Source: Clostridiaceae bacterium (GTDB taxonomy: Bacteria; Bacillota; Clostridia; Peptostreptococcales; Tindalliaceae). From it: 64,000 bases of DNA. Location: contig JAABSW010000007.1 in assembly GCA_011390155.1 (NCBI GenBank), forward strand, positions 1 through 64,000, given 5' to 3'. Shown piece by piece: positions 7,162-15,195 of the stretch. Below the pieces are notes generated by a model that was not told the origin of the DNA, ran no database searches, and saw nothing but the letters and a program-made list of their open reading frames with translations. Position numbers and translations under genes: made by a program. Position 1 is the stretch's first letter; the number at the start of each line of letters is the position of its first letter.

Positions 7162-7728
7162 TTATAAATTTCTACTTCCGGGTTTTATTGCCTTGCTGGT
7201 GGCACACAGGGGACATTCTGATGGATCGTAGGTAGCTAGCTGTATCTCCAATAGTGAAGTCACAGGTACCTGCAGCACATGATTCCCACCACTTCGGTCA
7301 ACCAATACAGCTGCTTCATCCACGATTCCCCCGGCATCGACAACACATTCAATGGCTTCCTGAACAGAACCACCCGTAGTGATCACATCTTCCACCACAA
7401 GCACCCGTTGCCCTGGCTGAATCTGAAACCCGCGTCTCAAAGCCATTTTTCCATTTTCACGCTCTGTGAAAAGTGCCGGCACACCCAATTGACGTGCCAT
7501 TTCATAAGACACCAGTATCCCACCAATGGCCGGGCCAACCACTAAATCATAGTTGCCGGCCAACTTGCCTTTTAGTTCGCTTATGAGTAATGCAGCTCTA
7601 TCTGGATATTTTAGCACTTGTGCACATTGCATGTACTGATTGGCATGCTTGCCTGAAGTTAGTTGAAAATGGCCCTTTAAAATAGCCTGAGAGTCGTAAA
7701 ACAATTGTATCATTTCATCTCTTGTCAT
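7162..7728 (-). CDS. pyrE: Orotate phosphoribosyltransferase
   Basis: 188-residue enzyme joining orotate and PRPP to form OMP in pyrimidine synthesis. The PRPP-binding motif VLVVEDVITTGGS is near residue 110, and LTSGKHANQY near 25 matches the family's substrate loop. The ATG at 7728 is preferred because AAAGGGG lies about 8 nt upstream; the GTG six codons earlier has no ribosome binding site. It is the last gene of the pyrR-pyrF-pyrE operon, 53 nt after pyrF, so it should be controlled by the pyr attenuator. The C-terminal CPLC motif suggests a bound metal, as in some PyrE variants. Confidence 0.93.
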   Translation of the reverse strand: MTRDEMIQLFYDSQAILKGHFQLTSGKHANQYMQCAQVLKYPDRAALLISELKGKLAGNYDLVVGPAIGGILVSYEMARQLGVPALFTERENGKMALRRGFQIQPGQRVLVVEDVITTGGSVQEAIECVVDAGGIVDEAAVLVDRSGGNHVLQVPVTSLLEIQLATYDPSECPLCATSKAIKPGSRNL

Positions 7729-7781
7729 CCTTTGAACCCCTTTCACATATCAATGATTCACCTATGATTACTCTTATACCT

Positions 7782-8549
7782 CTAAAGCTGAGGTTTCATG
7801 GCTGTGCCCATTTGTTCCTTTATGTTCATGGCTGCCTTCCGCGGATTTTCATCTTTGGTGATGGGGCGCCCCACTACCAGAAAATCCGAACCGGCATCTA
7901 ATGCCTTTGCTGGATCCATGACCCGGGACTGGTCATCAAGGGAACTCCCTGCAGGACGAATGCCCGGAGTAATGATCTTGAACTCCTGTCCACATTCCCG
8001 TTTGATGGCTTCTGCTTCCTGAGCAGAGGCCACTACACCATCCAACCCTGCTTTTTGGGCCAATGCTGCCCAATGTAACACCTTGTGCCTGATGGTTCCT
8101 GAGAACCCCACTTCATGGTTAAACACTTGCTGACTCAAACTGGTGAGAATAGTCATACCCAGTACCATAGGCGGTTGATACCCCTGTTTTTGCGCTTCCT
8201 CCAAACTGCCTGCCTTTGCCTGGCGCATCATTTGCAGCCCACCTGCCACGTGAACGTTAAACATGCTGATTCCCAGCCTGGTGGCAGCCCTGGAGGCCTG
8301 TTCCACAGTATTGGGAATATCATGAAACTTCAGGTCGAGGAAGACCTTCTTTTTAGCTGCCAGTAATTCTTCCACCAAAGCATTTCCCTGATTGTAGTAG
8401 AGCTCCATGCCCACCTTATACCATACTATTTCGTCCCCCAGTTCCTGGATTAACTGGAGTACCTGTTTTTTGTCCGGCTTATCCAATGCCACGATCAAAC
8501 GGTCTTTTACCCACTGCTCTCTCAATATCTGTTGTTCCTGTTCATTCAT
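7782..8549 (-). CDS. pyrF: Orotidine 5'-phosphate decarboxylase
   Basis: 255-residue TIM-barrel enzyme converting OMP to UMP. The catalytic motif DLKFHDIPNTV and the phosphate-binding VVGRPIT are present, with LIVALD at the first strand. The start at 8549 has AAGGAG 8 nt upstream. It lies 41 nt after pyrR and 53 nt before pyrE. Confidence 0.95.
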   Translation of the reverse strand: MNEQEQQILREQWVKDRLIVALDKPDKKQVLQLIQELGDEIVWYKVGMELYYNQGNALVEELLAAKKKVFLDLKFHDIPNTVEQASRAATRLGISMFNVHVAGGLQMMRQAKAGSLEEAQKQGYQPPMVLGMTILTSLSQQVFNHEVGFSGTIRHKVLHWAALAQKAGLDGVVASAQEAEAIKRECGQEFKIITPGIRPAGSSLDDQSRVMDPAKALDAGSDFLVVGRPITKDENPRKAAMNIKEQMGTAMKPQL

Positions 8550-8590
8550 GTGATCACTCCTTCTTACTCCCATCGTCGGCAGAGGATTCT

Positions 8591-9166
<576 letters not shown>

Positions 9167-9182
9167 TCATTATTTTGAAATT

Positions 9183-9276
9183 AAAAAACTGCTCACCGTG
9201 AGATAAGCAGCTGGTTATCAATTATTTTACCAGTGTCTGGGCACTGTTATTGATATTGGCTCCTTAGTGATCTCAC
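9183..9276 (-). promoter_or_regulatory. Pyr leader attenuator
   Basis: In the RNA order the leader first shows GTGAGAT (9276-9270), then hairpin CAGTG/CACTG (about 9246-9231), then a terminator (stem CTGCT/AGCAG at 9210-9189 with an inner CTCA/TGAG, then six T at 9188-9183), all before pyrR. The early GTGAGAT is complementary to ATCTCAC (9204-9198) inside the terminator, giving a mutually exclusive antiterminator. This is the layout expected for PyrR-controlled attenuation. I could not match a consensus PyrR-binding loop with certainty. Confidence 0.7.
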
Positions 9277-9303
9277 AGTATCACCTTAAAAGATATTTTT
9301 TCC

Positions 9304-9332
9304 AGTCTATCAAAAACCATCCTCCTAGTCAA
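9304..9332 (-). promoter_or_regulatory. Sigma-A promoter of pyrRFE
   Basis: -35 TTGACT (9332-9327), 17-nt spacer, -10 TAGACT (9309-9304). Transcription would start near 9297, giving a leader of about 150 nt that holds the attenuator. Confidence 0.7.
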
Positions 9333-9409
9333 TGGCCCATCAAAAGTCTTACTCGAAAAATGAAACGACCCAATGGCTACTATGATCTGCGGTATCAAGT
9401 ATTAGCAAT

Positions 9410-9976
9410 TTACTGATTTTCTGCTGCCAGCGCTTTAACAATAAACTCCTCAAGCTTGTTGACATTGTCCAAAGATGTCAGTTTCTGCTTTTTTCCCATA
9501 AACAGTACATAGTTTCCCAGAAGTTTGCCTTCATAAACAAATCCTTTTGAATAGATGGCCCCTACCCCCAGCAGCTTTTCAATGGTAAAACTCATGAACT
9601 CAGACAGGTTGTAGGAAGATGCCTCCAAAACTGATTCAATCACCTTAACTTCCGGCTTCAGTAGTTCTTCTTTTACCCCATCATAGAGGGACCATTTTTT
9701 TCCAATCAAATTAAACCCCAGACGCAAAACCACTGCTTCCACTTTCATGGGAATGCCATCCACTGCTTTGGTAATCAGGGTGTTTTCTTTTTCATCATAC
9801 TCACACACCATGACATAATGAGCACCCGTCAGGGCATACAAATCATTTGCAACCTGAATCCAGTCAACGTGGTTCTTTTTTCCATCAAGGTAATCTTTTC
9901 CTGCTTCTTCAACTTCGCATAATGTGGCGTTTACTGACAGTTTAATGGCCGCTTTTTTTTGACTATCGTTTTTCAT
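9410..9976 (-). CDS. Stand-alone GAF-like domain protein
   Basis: 188 residues, no signal peptide or membrane segment. The central part (TGAHYVMVCEYDEKENTLIT and the following stretch, ending in LLGNYVLFMGK) has the strand pattern of the GAF-like input modules that usually precede PAS or histidine kinase domains in Clostridia; here no output domain follows. It may act as a small sensor or partner protein. The start at 9976 has GGAGG 6 nt upstream. It is monocistronic, with its own promoter. Confidence 0.55.
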   Translation of the reverse strand: MKNDSQKKAAIKLSVNATLCEVEEAGKDYLDGKKNHVDWIQVANDLYALTGAHYVMVCEYDEKENTLITKAVDGIPMKVEAVVLRLGFNLIGKKWSLYDGVKEELLKPEVKVIESVLEASSYNLSEFMSFTIEKLLGVGAIYSKGFVYEGKLLGNYVLFMGKKQKLTSLDNVNKLEEFIVKALAAENQ

Positions 9977-10011
9977 TAAATCCTCCAAAGTTCACGAAAA
10001 TGTTTAAAGAA

Positions 10012-10040
10012 ACTATACCACAATGTTCAGGGTTCATCAA
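10012..10040 (-). promoter_or_regulatory. Sigma-A promoter of the GAF-like gene
   Basis: -35 TTGATG (10040-10035), 17-nt spacer, -10 TATAGT (10017-10012). Two copies of the palindrome AATCGATT (10039-10046 and 10055-10062) overlap or flank the -35 and may be operators. Confidence 0.65.
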
Positions 10041-10134
10041 TCGATTGCATGATAAATCGATTCTATGAAAAATATAATGGTGCAAGACAATGCAATGAAC
10101 ATAAATTCTGAAAATATTTTCTTTTGATAAATCC

Positions 10135-10163
10135 TTGACACTCCATCGAAAGAGGCGTACACT
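10135..10163 (+). promoter_or_regulatory. Sigma-A promoter of the PII-like/antiporter operon
   Basis: -35 TTGACA (10135-10140), 17-nt spacer, -10 TACACT (10158-10163). Transcription would begin near 10170, directly before the structured leader. Confidence 0.8.
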
Positions 10164-10168
10164 ATTAT

Positions 10169-10337
10169 TCGTTGGCGGTTTTATCAACAAAACCCGTCGC
10201 AGACCCACTGGAAGCAAAATAAACGACCAAACGCATTTGTTTCGGCCCTTTGCTGCCAGCAAGGTGTTCCTGATACCAGCAATCAGCTGATACCCCTAAT
10301 ACCCGTCTGTCGATGCCGCCTTACAAGGCGGCTTTTT
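10169..10337 (+). promoter_or_regulatory. Structured leader, candidate Na+-I (DUF1646-type) ON riboswitch with switchable terminator
   Basis: About 170 nt lie between a consensus promoter and the gene. The leader ends in a strong intrinsic terminator (GCCGCC 10315-10320, loop TTACAA, GGCGGC 10327-10332, then five T). Its first bases GGCGG (10174-10178) can pair with CCGCC (10316-10320), which is also the 5' arm of the terminator, so closing the aptamer stem would block termination (genetic ON switch). Inside are a long stem, CTGG-AGCAAA with TTTGCT-CCAG (about 10208-10258), and a local hairpin, GTTTT/AAAAC (about 10178-10192). The downstream gene pair ends in a KefB/NhaS-like antiporter, the gene type known to follow Na+-I RNAs. 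The class is an inference from context and memory; the switchable architecture is seen directly. Confidence 0.6.
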
Positions 10338-10366
10338 ACATGGCATTTTTAAGGAGGTGAATGAAC

Positions 10367-10729
10367 ATGGAAGTACTTTTTCTCATCTTAAACCAACCGG
10401 AACGACTTAACGAATTACTGGAAGGTTTTTTGGAAGATGGCATCAGTGGTGCCACTGTATTGGAATCAACAGGCATGGGACGGACATTGTGTGACACGAC
10501 ACCCATCTTTGGAGGTCTGCGGAACATCCTCCAGGAATGTCGGCCAAACAACCTGACAATCTTCACGGTTCTAAACAGTGAAGATAAGAAGAACAAGGCC
10601 ATCAAACGAATTCATCAGGTGCTGGGAGATTTAACCAAACCTAACACTGGTATGTATTTTGTCATGCCCGTGTCGGCTGCCAGTGGCCTGGCTGAGTTGT
10701 CGGAGGCTACATCACCTGTCAAACCTTAA
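10367..10729 (+). CDS. PII-like small protein associated with a cation:proton antiporter
   Basis: 120 residues. The alternating strand/helix pattern (MEVLFLILNQPERLNELLEG, GISGATVLESTGMGRTL, LTIFTVLNSE) resembles the ferredoxin-like fold of PII and CutA proteins, which sense small molecules and often control transporters. The canonical GlnB uridylylation loop is absent. The second ATG (10367) is 9 nt after AAGGAGG and is preferred; the first (10361) lies only 3 nt after it. It is the first gene behind the candidate riboswitch and is followed after 89 nt by the antiporter, suggesting it modulates that protein, perhaps by binding a nucleotide. The function is inferred. Confidence 0.6.
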   Translation: MEVLFLILNQPERLNELLEGFLEDGISGATVLESTGMGRTLCDTTPIFGGLRNILQECRPNNLTIFTVLNSEDKKNKAIKRIHQVLGDLTKPNTGMYFVMPVSAASGLAELSEATSPVKP

Positions 10730-10818
10730 CGGTTTGCCATCCTTCTTGCCCGGACGATCCATCGATCATCGCCTGGACACATTTACCATAAACTAAGTTC
10801 GGATAACGGAGGTATACA

Positions 10819-12066
10819 ATGACTATTTATGATCAAACCCTGGGGCTGGCCTTATTGCTGCTCCTGGGATATTTAGGCGGCCGTTTGGCCAAATTAATCA
10901 AAATGCCCATGGTGGCTGGTTATGTACTTATGGGACTTGTCGTAGGCCCTTCTTTCTTAAACATTATCCCCAGCGAGTTAAACACCGATTTTAACATTAT
11001 TAAAGTGCTGGGACTTGGCCTCATCGCCTTAATGATTGGCGGAGAATTGGAAATAAAGAAAATCAAACACCTGGGCAAAGCCATTGCCGGTACTGCAGTA
11101 ATTCAAGTGGTTGGCTCATTTTTTATGGTCTTTACAACAATGTACTTTTTGCTAAAATTACCCTTACCTATTTCTCTTCTGCTGGGTGCCATGTCAACCG
11201 CCACAGCTCCTGCTTCTCCCGTGGCCTGTATACGGGAATACAAGGCTAAAGGCCCTTTCACAAGCACACTCCTTGGTGTTGTGGCCATTGACGATGCCTT
11301 ATGTATCGTGATCTTTGGGGTCACCGCTGCCATTGCCAGAATGTTGATGGACGGTACCTTCACTTTGGGAATACATATGCTGGCAGAACCTGCCATTGAA
11401 CTGATAGGCTCCATTGGACTGGGGGCATTTGCCGGTATTGCCTTAACCCTTATCATCAGAAAACTTCATGACAAACAGCATCAGATCGTTGTGTTTGTGG
11501 GGTTGGCTTTATTAGTGAGTGGCATTGCCAATGCCTTTCATCTGTCACCATTACTGGCCAACATGACCATGGGCTTTTTCTTTAGCAATCTTTCAAGCAA
11601 ACCTCACACCATATCAGTCATCAATGAAATAGACCTTCCCATCTTTGTGGTGTTTTTCACCCTTGCAGGTGCCAGCCTGCACATGGATGTGCTGGCTGCA
11701 AACTGGCAAGTGGCACTGGTTTACATCGTGGCCAGGGGCATAGGTAAAGTGGGAGGTGCATTCCTGGGAGCCAGGGTCTCTGGAGCCCCTGAAGTTGTAC
11801 AGAAATATTTGGGATTTGCCATGTTTTCAAAAGCAGGTGTCACCATTGGTCTGGTTATGCTGGTGCAGGGACGGTTTCCGGAAATTGCCGCCATCATCAC
11901 GGCCATCGAGCTGGCTGCCGTTACCTTTTGTGAGTTGACAGGCCCTATGGGAACAAAGTTTGCCATCTTCTCTTCAGGCGAAGCCAACGGTGCTTTACTG
12001 GAAGAAATGCCCCTTGAGGTTACAACTCCCGCTGTAAAAACCGCTTCACCTCAACCCCAGTCTTAA
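10819..12066 (+). CDS. Cation:proton antiporter (CPA2/KefB-NhaS family, membrane domain only)
   Basis: 415-residue integral membrane protein with about 12-13 helices. The family marks are ATAPASPVACIREY in the helix-crossing region and VVAIDDALCIVIFG, which holds the Asp-Asp pair of electrogenic antiporters, consistent with Na+ (or K+) export for protons. There is no C-terminal RCK/TrkA-N domain, so regulation may come from the upstream PII-like protein instead. GGAGG precedes the start by 7 nt. A strong terminator follows. Confidence 0.85.
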   Translation: MTIYDQTLGLALLLLLGYLGGRLAKLIKMPMVAGYVLMGLVVGPSFLNIIPSELNTDFNIIKVLGLGLIALMIGGELEIKKIKHLGKAIAGTAVIQVVGSFFMVFTTMYFLLKLPLPISLLLGAMSTATAPASPVACIREYKAKGPFTSTLLGVVAIDDALCIVIFGVTAAIARMLMDGTFTLGIHMLAEPAIELIGSIGLGAFAGIALTLIIRKLHDKQHQIVVFVGLALLVSGIANAFHLSPLLANMTMGFFFSNLSSKPHTISVINEIDLPIFVVFFTLAGASLHMDVLAANWQVALVYIVARGIGKVGGAFLGARVSGAPEVVQKYLGFAMFSKAGVTIGLVMLVQGRFPEIAAIITAIELAAVTFCELTGPMGTKFAIFSSGEANGALLEEMPLEVTTPAVKTASPQPQS

Positions 12067-12094
12067 TTTAACAATACATTCCTGTGGTATTTCC

Positions 12095-12124
12095 ACCGGT
12101 CCATCAACGGACCGGTATTTTTTT
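12095..12124 (+). terminator. Rho-independent terminator after the antiporter gene
   Basis: 8-bp stem ACCGGTCC/GGACCGGT (12095-12102 with 12109-12116), loop ATCAAC, then seven T (12118-12124). Confidence 0.92.
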
Positions 12125-12143
12125 ATCAAATTGAGAATTATTC

Positions 12144-12179
12144 TTGACAAGAAGTAAATGCTTATGATAATCTTTATCA
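12144..12179 (+). promoter_or_regulatory. feoA promoter overlapped by a Fur-type box
   Basis: -35 TTGACA (12144-12149), 16-nt spacer, -10 GATAAT (12166-12171). The -10 lies inside the palindrome TGATAATCTTTATCA (12165-12179), which fits the Fur half-site TGATAAT/ATTATCA pattern. A second, weaker box (TGAGAATTATTCTTG, 12132-12146) covers the -35. Iron-replete repression is expected. Confidence 0.75.
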
Positions 12180-12402
12180 GTAAGAGAAGCAAGATCATCA
12201 CCTTTTGAATAGCTATATGAACCATGGCCATTACACTGGTTTCTTGTTTGCACAAATTGGTATCTTACTTTTATTTTAATTAAAATATAAGGTGCAATAG
12301 CGATTTTAAGTATTTAAGTATTCTATCACCTAATTAATCTTCGTACTTCTCCCTTACTAAACAAATGACTGGTTTAGAATAATTTTTATAAGGAGGCATA
12401 CT

Positions 12403-12729
12403 ATGGAAAATGTATGTGTGCACAATGGCCTATTAAGAAGAAACAGTGATAAAGGAGCAGGCATTATGGGCTTTGGAAAAAGAAGAAGGCATCGAGGTAC
12501 ATCACATCATAATGGAAACACCTTGGCAAACGCCAACATCAACGAGGAATATATAATAAAAGCCGTTGAAACAACCAATGATGAAATGCAGGATTTTTTA
12601 TTTACCCTTGGTTGTTATGAAGGAGAGAGAATCACCATTGTCTCAATTCTTGCAGACCAGTACGTTATTGTTATTAAAGATGCAAGGTACAGTATCGACA
12701 GAAATTTAGCAGAGTGCATTGCTATTTAG
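12403..12729 (+). CDS. feoA: FeoA-type ferrous iron transport protein with basic N-terminal extension
   Basis: 108 residues. The C-terminal FeoA (SH3-like) domain covers about residues 48-108 (EEYIIKAVETTNDEMQDFL, LGCYEGERITIVSIL, DARYSIDRNLAECI). The N-terminal part contains a His/Arg-rich stretch, GFGKRRRHRGTSHHNGN, often seen at the start of clostridial FeoA proteins. Two starts are plausible: 12403 (AAGGAGG 6 nt upstream) and 12466 (AAAGGAG 8 nt upstream), the latter giving the usual family length. FeoA assists the FeoB iron permease. The gene is preceded by a Fur-type box and followed by feoB 190 nt later with its own box. Confidence 0.85.
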   Translation: MENVCVHNGLLRRNSDKGAGIMGFGKRRRHRGTSHHNGNTLANANINEEYIIKAVETTNDEMQDFLFTLGCYEGERITIVSILADQYVIVIKDARYSIDRNLAECIAI

Positions 12730-12805
12730 GATCGACTGAACCTAAGCTTGAAATGTTTTAATTGGTTACAGAGAATTTTTTTAGCAGGTTATTTTATGCC
12801 TTGTA

Positions 12806-12824
12806 ATTGATAATGAATATCAAT
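12806..12824 (+). promoter_or_regulatory. Fur-type box before feoB
   Basis: Perfect inverted repeat ATTGATA-ATGAA-TATCAAT with the GATAATGAATATC core typical of Fur sites. It lies about 95 nt before feoB, so feoB may have its own iron-controlled promoter. Confidence 0.65.
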
Positions 12825-12919
12825 ATTATTAACTTCAGACGCTATAAACCTTCACTGAATCTATGATATGAAATATCCTTTTTTTATCCACGACAAATAT
12901 TCGATAGGAGATGATTAAA

Positions 12920-14920
12920 ATGAAATTTGCATTAACAGGAAATCCCAATAGTGGAAAAACGACTTTGTTTAACGCAATAACAGGTCAGATTGAACATGTG
13001 GGAAACTGGCCAGGTGTAACGATTGACAAGAAAGAAGGGTACATAAAGAAATCTTTAAATCGTGCTAATGCATCTATCACCGCTGTTGATTTGCCCGGAG
13101 CCTACTCCATGTCACCTTTTACTTCTGAAGAAACGATCACCAGTGAATTTGTTAAAAACGAAAAGCCTGATGTCATTATTAATATCGTTGATGCCACGAA
13201 CCTGAACAGAAGTCTATTTTTTACGACACAATTATTGGAACTTGGCACACCCGTGGTCGTAGCCCTTAATAAGAGTGATCTAACGAGAAAAAAGGATACT
13301 GCCATCAATGCGGCCCGCCTCTCAGCACTTCTTGGCTGCCCCATCATTGAAACAGTCTCGGTATCAGATAAAGACAATGGACTTGAAAAGCTTATTGCTG
13401 CTGCCGTGGACGTTTATGGAAAAAAGCAAAAAGCACCCTTTCATCTGGAAAATGTTGATGTGACAGACAGAAAATCCGTCGAGGATGCTGATAAAAAACG
13501 TTATGCATTTGTTAATGATATTGTCTCAAAAGTTGAAGATCGAAAAATCATGAGTCGTACACAGACAAAGCAAGACGCAGCCGACCGGATACTGGCTCAT
13601 AAATGGCTTGGGCTTCCTATCTTTGCTGTTATCATGTGGGCAGTGTTTTCAATCTCACTTACTTATGTAGGTGCTTATTTAGCCGACCTTTTCGTAGGTT
13701 GGATCGACGGCCTATATGTTTTGGCTGAAGGCGCTTTAGGTGAAAATGTATCTCCCTTATTATCATCGCTGCTGTTAGACGGAATCATTGGCGGTGTTGG
13801 TGCCGTTGTTGGATTCCTGCCATTAATCATGGTGCTGTTCTTTATGTTGGCATTGTTGGAAGACTGTGGGTACATGGCTCGAGTAGCTGTTATCATGGAC
13901 CGCTTCTTTAAAAAAGTAGGACTTTCCGGAAGATCCATCATTCCCATGATTATTGGAACAGGTTGTGCCATACCTGGCATTATGGCCACAAGAACCATTA
14001 AAGATGAACGACAGCGAAGAACCACTGCCATGTTAACACCCTTTATGCCCTGTGGTGCAAAATTACCTGTTATTGCTTTATTTGCAGGGGTTTTCTTTGA
14101 AGATGCGGCCTGGGTTGGTACTTCTATGTATTTCTTAGCCATCCTATTGATCATCATGAGTGCATTAATCATCAGAAAAATTACCGGCGAAGAAAAAGTC
14201 AAGAGCTATTTTATTATGGAGTTGCCTGAATATCGATTCCCCAGTATTAAACGAGCGACAGTTTCTATGTTGTCCCGGGGAAAGGCTTTTATCATTAAGG
14301 CTGCGACCATCATCCTGTTATGTAATGCCCTGATTCAAATCATGCAGACCTTTAATTGGTCATTCCAGGTAGTGGCAGAAGGCGCTGAAAGCACAAGCAT
14401 CTTAGCCAGCATCGCTTCACCTTTCGCCTTTATCCTTATTCCCTTGGGCTTTGGTGCGTGGCAACTTGCAGCTGCTGCTATTACGGGCTTTATCGCAAAA
14501 GAGAATGTTGTCGGTACACTGGCAGTTGTCTATGGGATCACAAACTTCATTGATACAGAAGAACTGGCACTCATTGAAGGCGCTTCCAGTGTTGCCGGAG
14601 TAATGGGGCTCACAAGTGCCGCTGCACTGGCTTACCTTGCTTTTAATCTGTTCACGCCACCTTGTTTTGCTGCCATCGGTGCAATGAATGCAGAAATGGA
14701 GTCCAAATCCTGGGTGTTTGGGGCCGTAGGTTTCCAATTGTCCATGGGTTATGTGGTGGCTTTCGTCATCTATCAACTCGGTACTCTCATCGAAAGCAAT
14801 ACCCTGGGTCATGGTTTTGTGCCGGGACTCATTGGAGTTGCCCTAATCGTAGCTACTATAGCGGCACTTATGAGAAAAGGTGACCGCCTGCAAAATAATT
14901 TAATTCCTGAGAAAGCTTAG
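12920..14920 (+). CDS. feoB: Ferrous iron transporter FeoB
   Basis: 666-residue iron(II) permease of the cytoplasmic membrane with a cytosolic G-protein domain. G1 GNPNSGKTT (about 8-16), G3 DLPGAYS and G4 NKSD are present, then a helical insertion domain (to about residue 215). The membrane part contains both Gate regions, with the conserved GTGCAIPGIMATR and PCGAKLPV segments that carry the transport cysteines. The ATG at 12920 is 9 nt after AGGAG; the ATG three codons earlier abuts it. Its stop overlaps the ribosome binding site of the small Cys-rich gene that follows. Confidence 0.95.
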   Translation: MKFALTGNPNSGKTTLFNAITGQIEHVGNWPGVTIDKKEGYIKKSLNRANASITAVDLPGAYSMSPFTSEETITSEFVKNEKPDVIINIVDATNLNRSLFFTTQLLELGTPVVVALNKSDLTRKKDTAINAARLSALLGCPIIETVSVSDKDNGLEKLIAAAVDVYGKKQKAPFHLENVDVTDRKSVEDADKKRYAFVNDIVSKVEDRKIMSRTQTKQDAADRILAHKWLGLPIFAVIMWAVFSISLTYVGAYLADLFVGWIDGLYVLAEGALGENVSPLLSSLLLDGIIGGVGAVVGFLPLIMVLFFMLALLEDCGYMARVAVIMDRFFKKVGLSGRSIIPMIIGTGCAIPGIMATRTIKDERQRRTTAMLTPFMPCGAKLPVIALFAGVFFEDAAWVGTSMYFLAILLIIMSALIIRKITGEEKVKSYFIMELPEYRFPSIKRATVSMLSRGKAFIIKAATIILLCNALIQIMQTFNWSFQVVAEGAESTSILASIASPFAFILIPLGFGAWQLAAAAITGFIAKENVVGTLAVVYGITNFIDTEELALIEGASSVAGVMGLTSAAALAYLAFNLFTPPCFAAIGAMNAEMESKSWVFGAVGFQLSMGYVVAFVIYQLGTLIESNTLGHGFVPGLIGVALIVATIAALMRKGDRLQNNLIPEKA

Positions 14921-14931
14921 GAGGTAGTCCA

Positions 14932-15081
14932 ATGAATAACGCGGTTCTTGTCATAATTATTGTTCTTATGTTAGGCAGCGCTTCCTACAAGATTTATAAA
15001 GATAAGAAGAATAATGTTAAGTGTTCCGGTTGTCCTTCTTATAATGCCGGAAAGTGTTCCCTTAACAACAAAGATTCATAA
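14932..15081 (+). CDS. FeoB-associated Cys-rich membrane protein
   Basis: 49 residues: one N-terminal membrane helix (about 3-18), a lysine-rich patch (YKDKKNNVK) and a Cys cluster CSGC...GKC (Cys 31, 34, 42). The composition and position directly after feoB (11 nt, GGAGG start) fit the FeoB-associated small Cys-rich proteins of Clostridia. It may bind iron at the cytoplasmic mouth of FeoB or help in redox handling. The gene is short, but its context makes it convincing. Confidence 0.85.
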   Translation: MNNAVLVIIIVLMLGSASYKIYKDKKNNVKCSGCPSYNAGKCSLNNKDS

Positions 15082-15110
15082 CTCAGTAGCTCATTTTAGC
15101 TGCCACCAAT

Positions 15111-15164
15111 AAAGCTCCTTGGTGATGTGAAACATTATGTTTCACATCTACCAGGAGCTTTTAT
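15111..15164 (+). terminator. Rho-independent terminator after the feo operon (likely bidirectional)
   Basis: Long near-perfect hairpin (AAAGCTCC...GGAGCTTTT outer arms, GATGTGAAACAT/ATGTTTCACATC inner arms), with T-rich tails on both strands. On the minus strand it would also serve the lipoprotein gene ending at 15196. Confidence 0.85.
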
Positions 15165-15195
15165 CTTTCGATGAGTCCACTGCCTTTACAAGCGA

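Noticed and set aside
9963..10262. 99-codon open frame on the minus strand over the riboswitch region
   Set aside because: No ribosome binding site or family resemblance, and it overlaps the promoter and structured leader of the antiporter operon.
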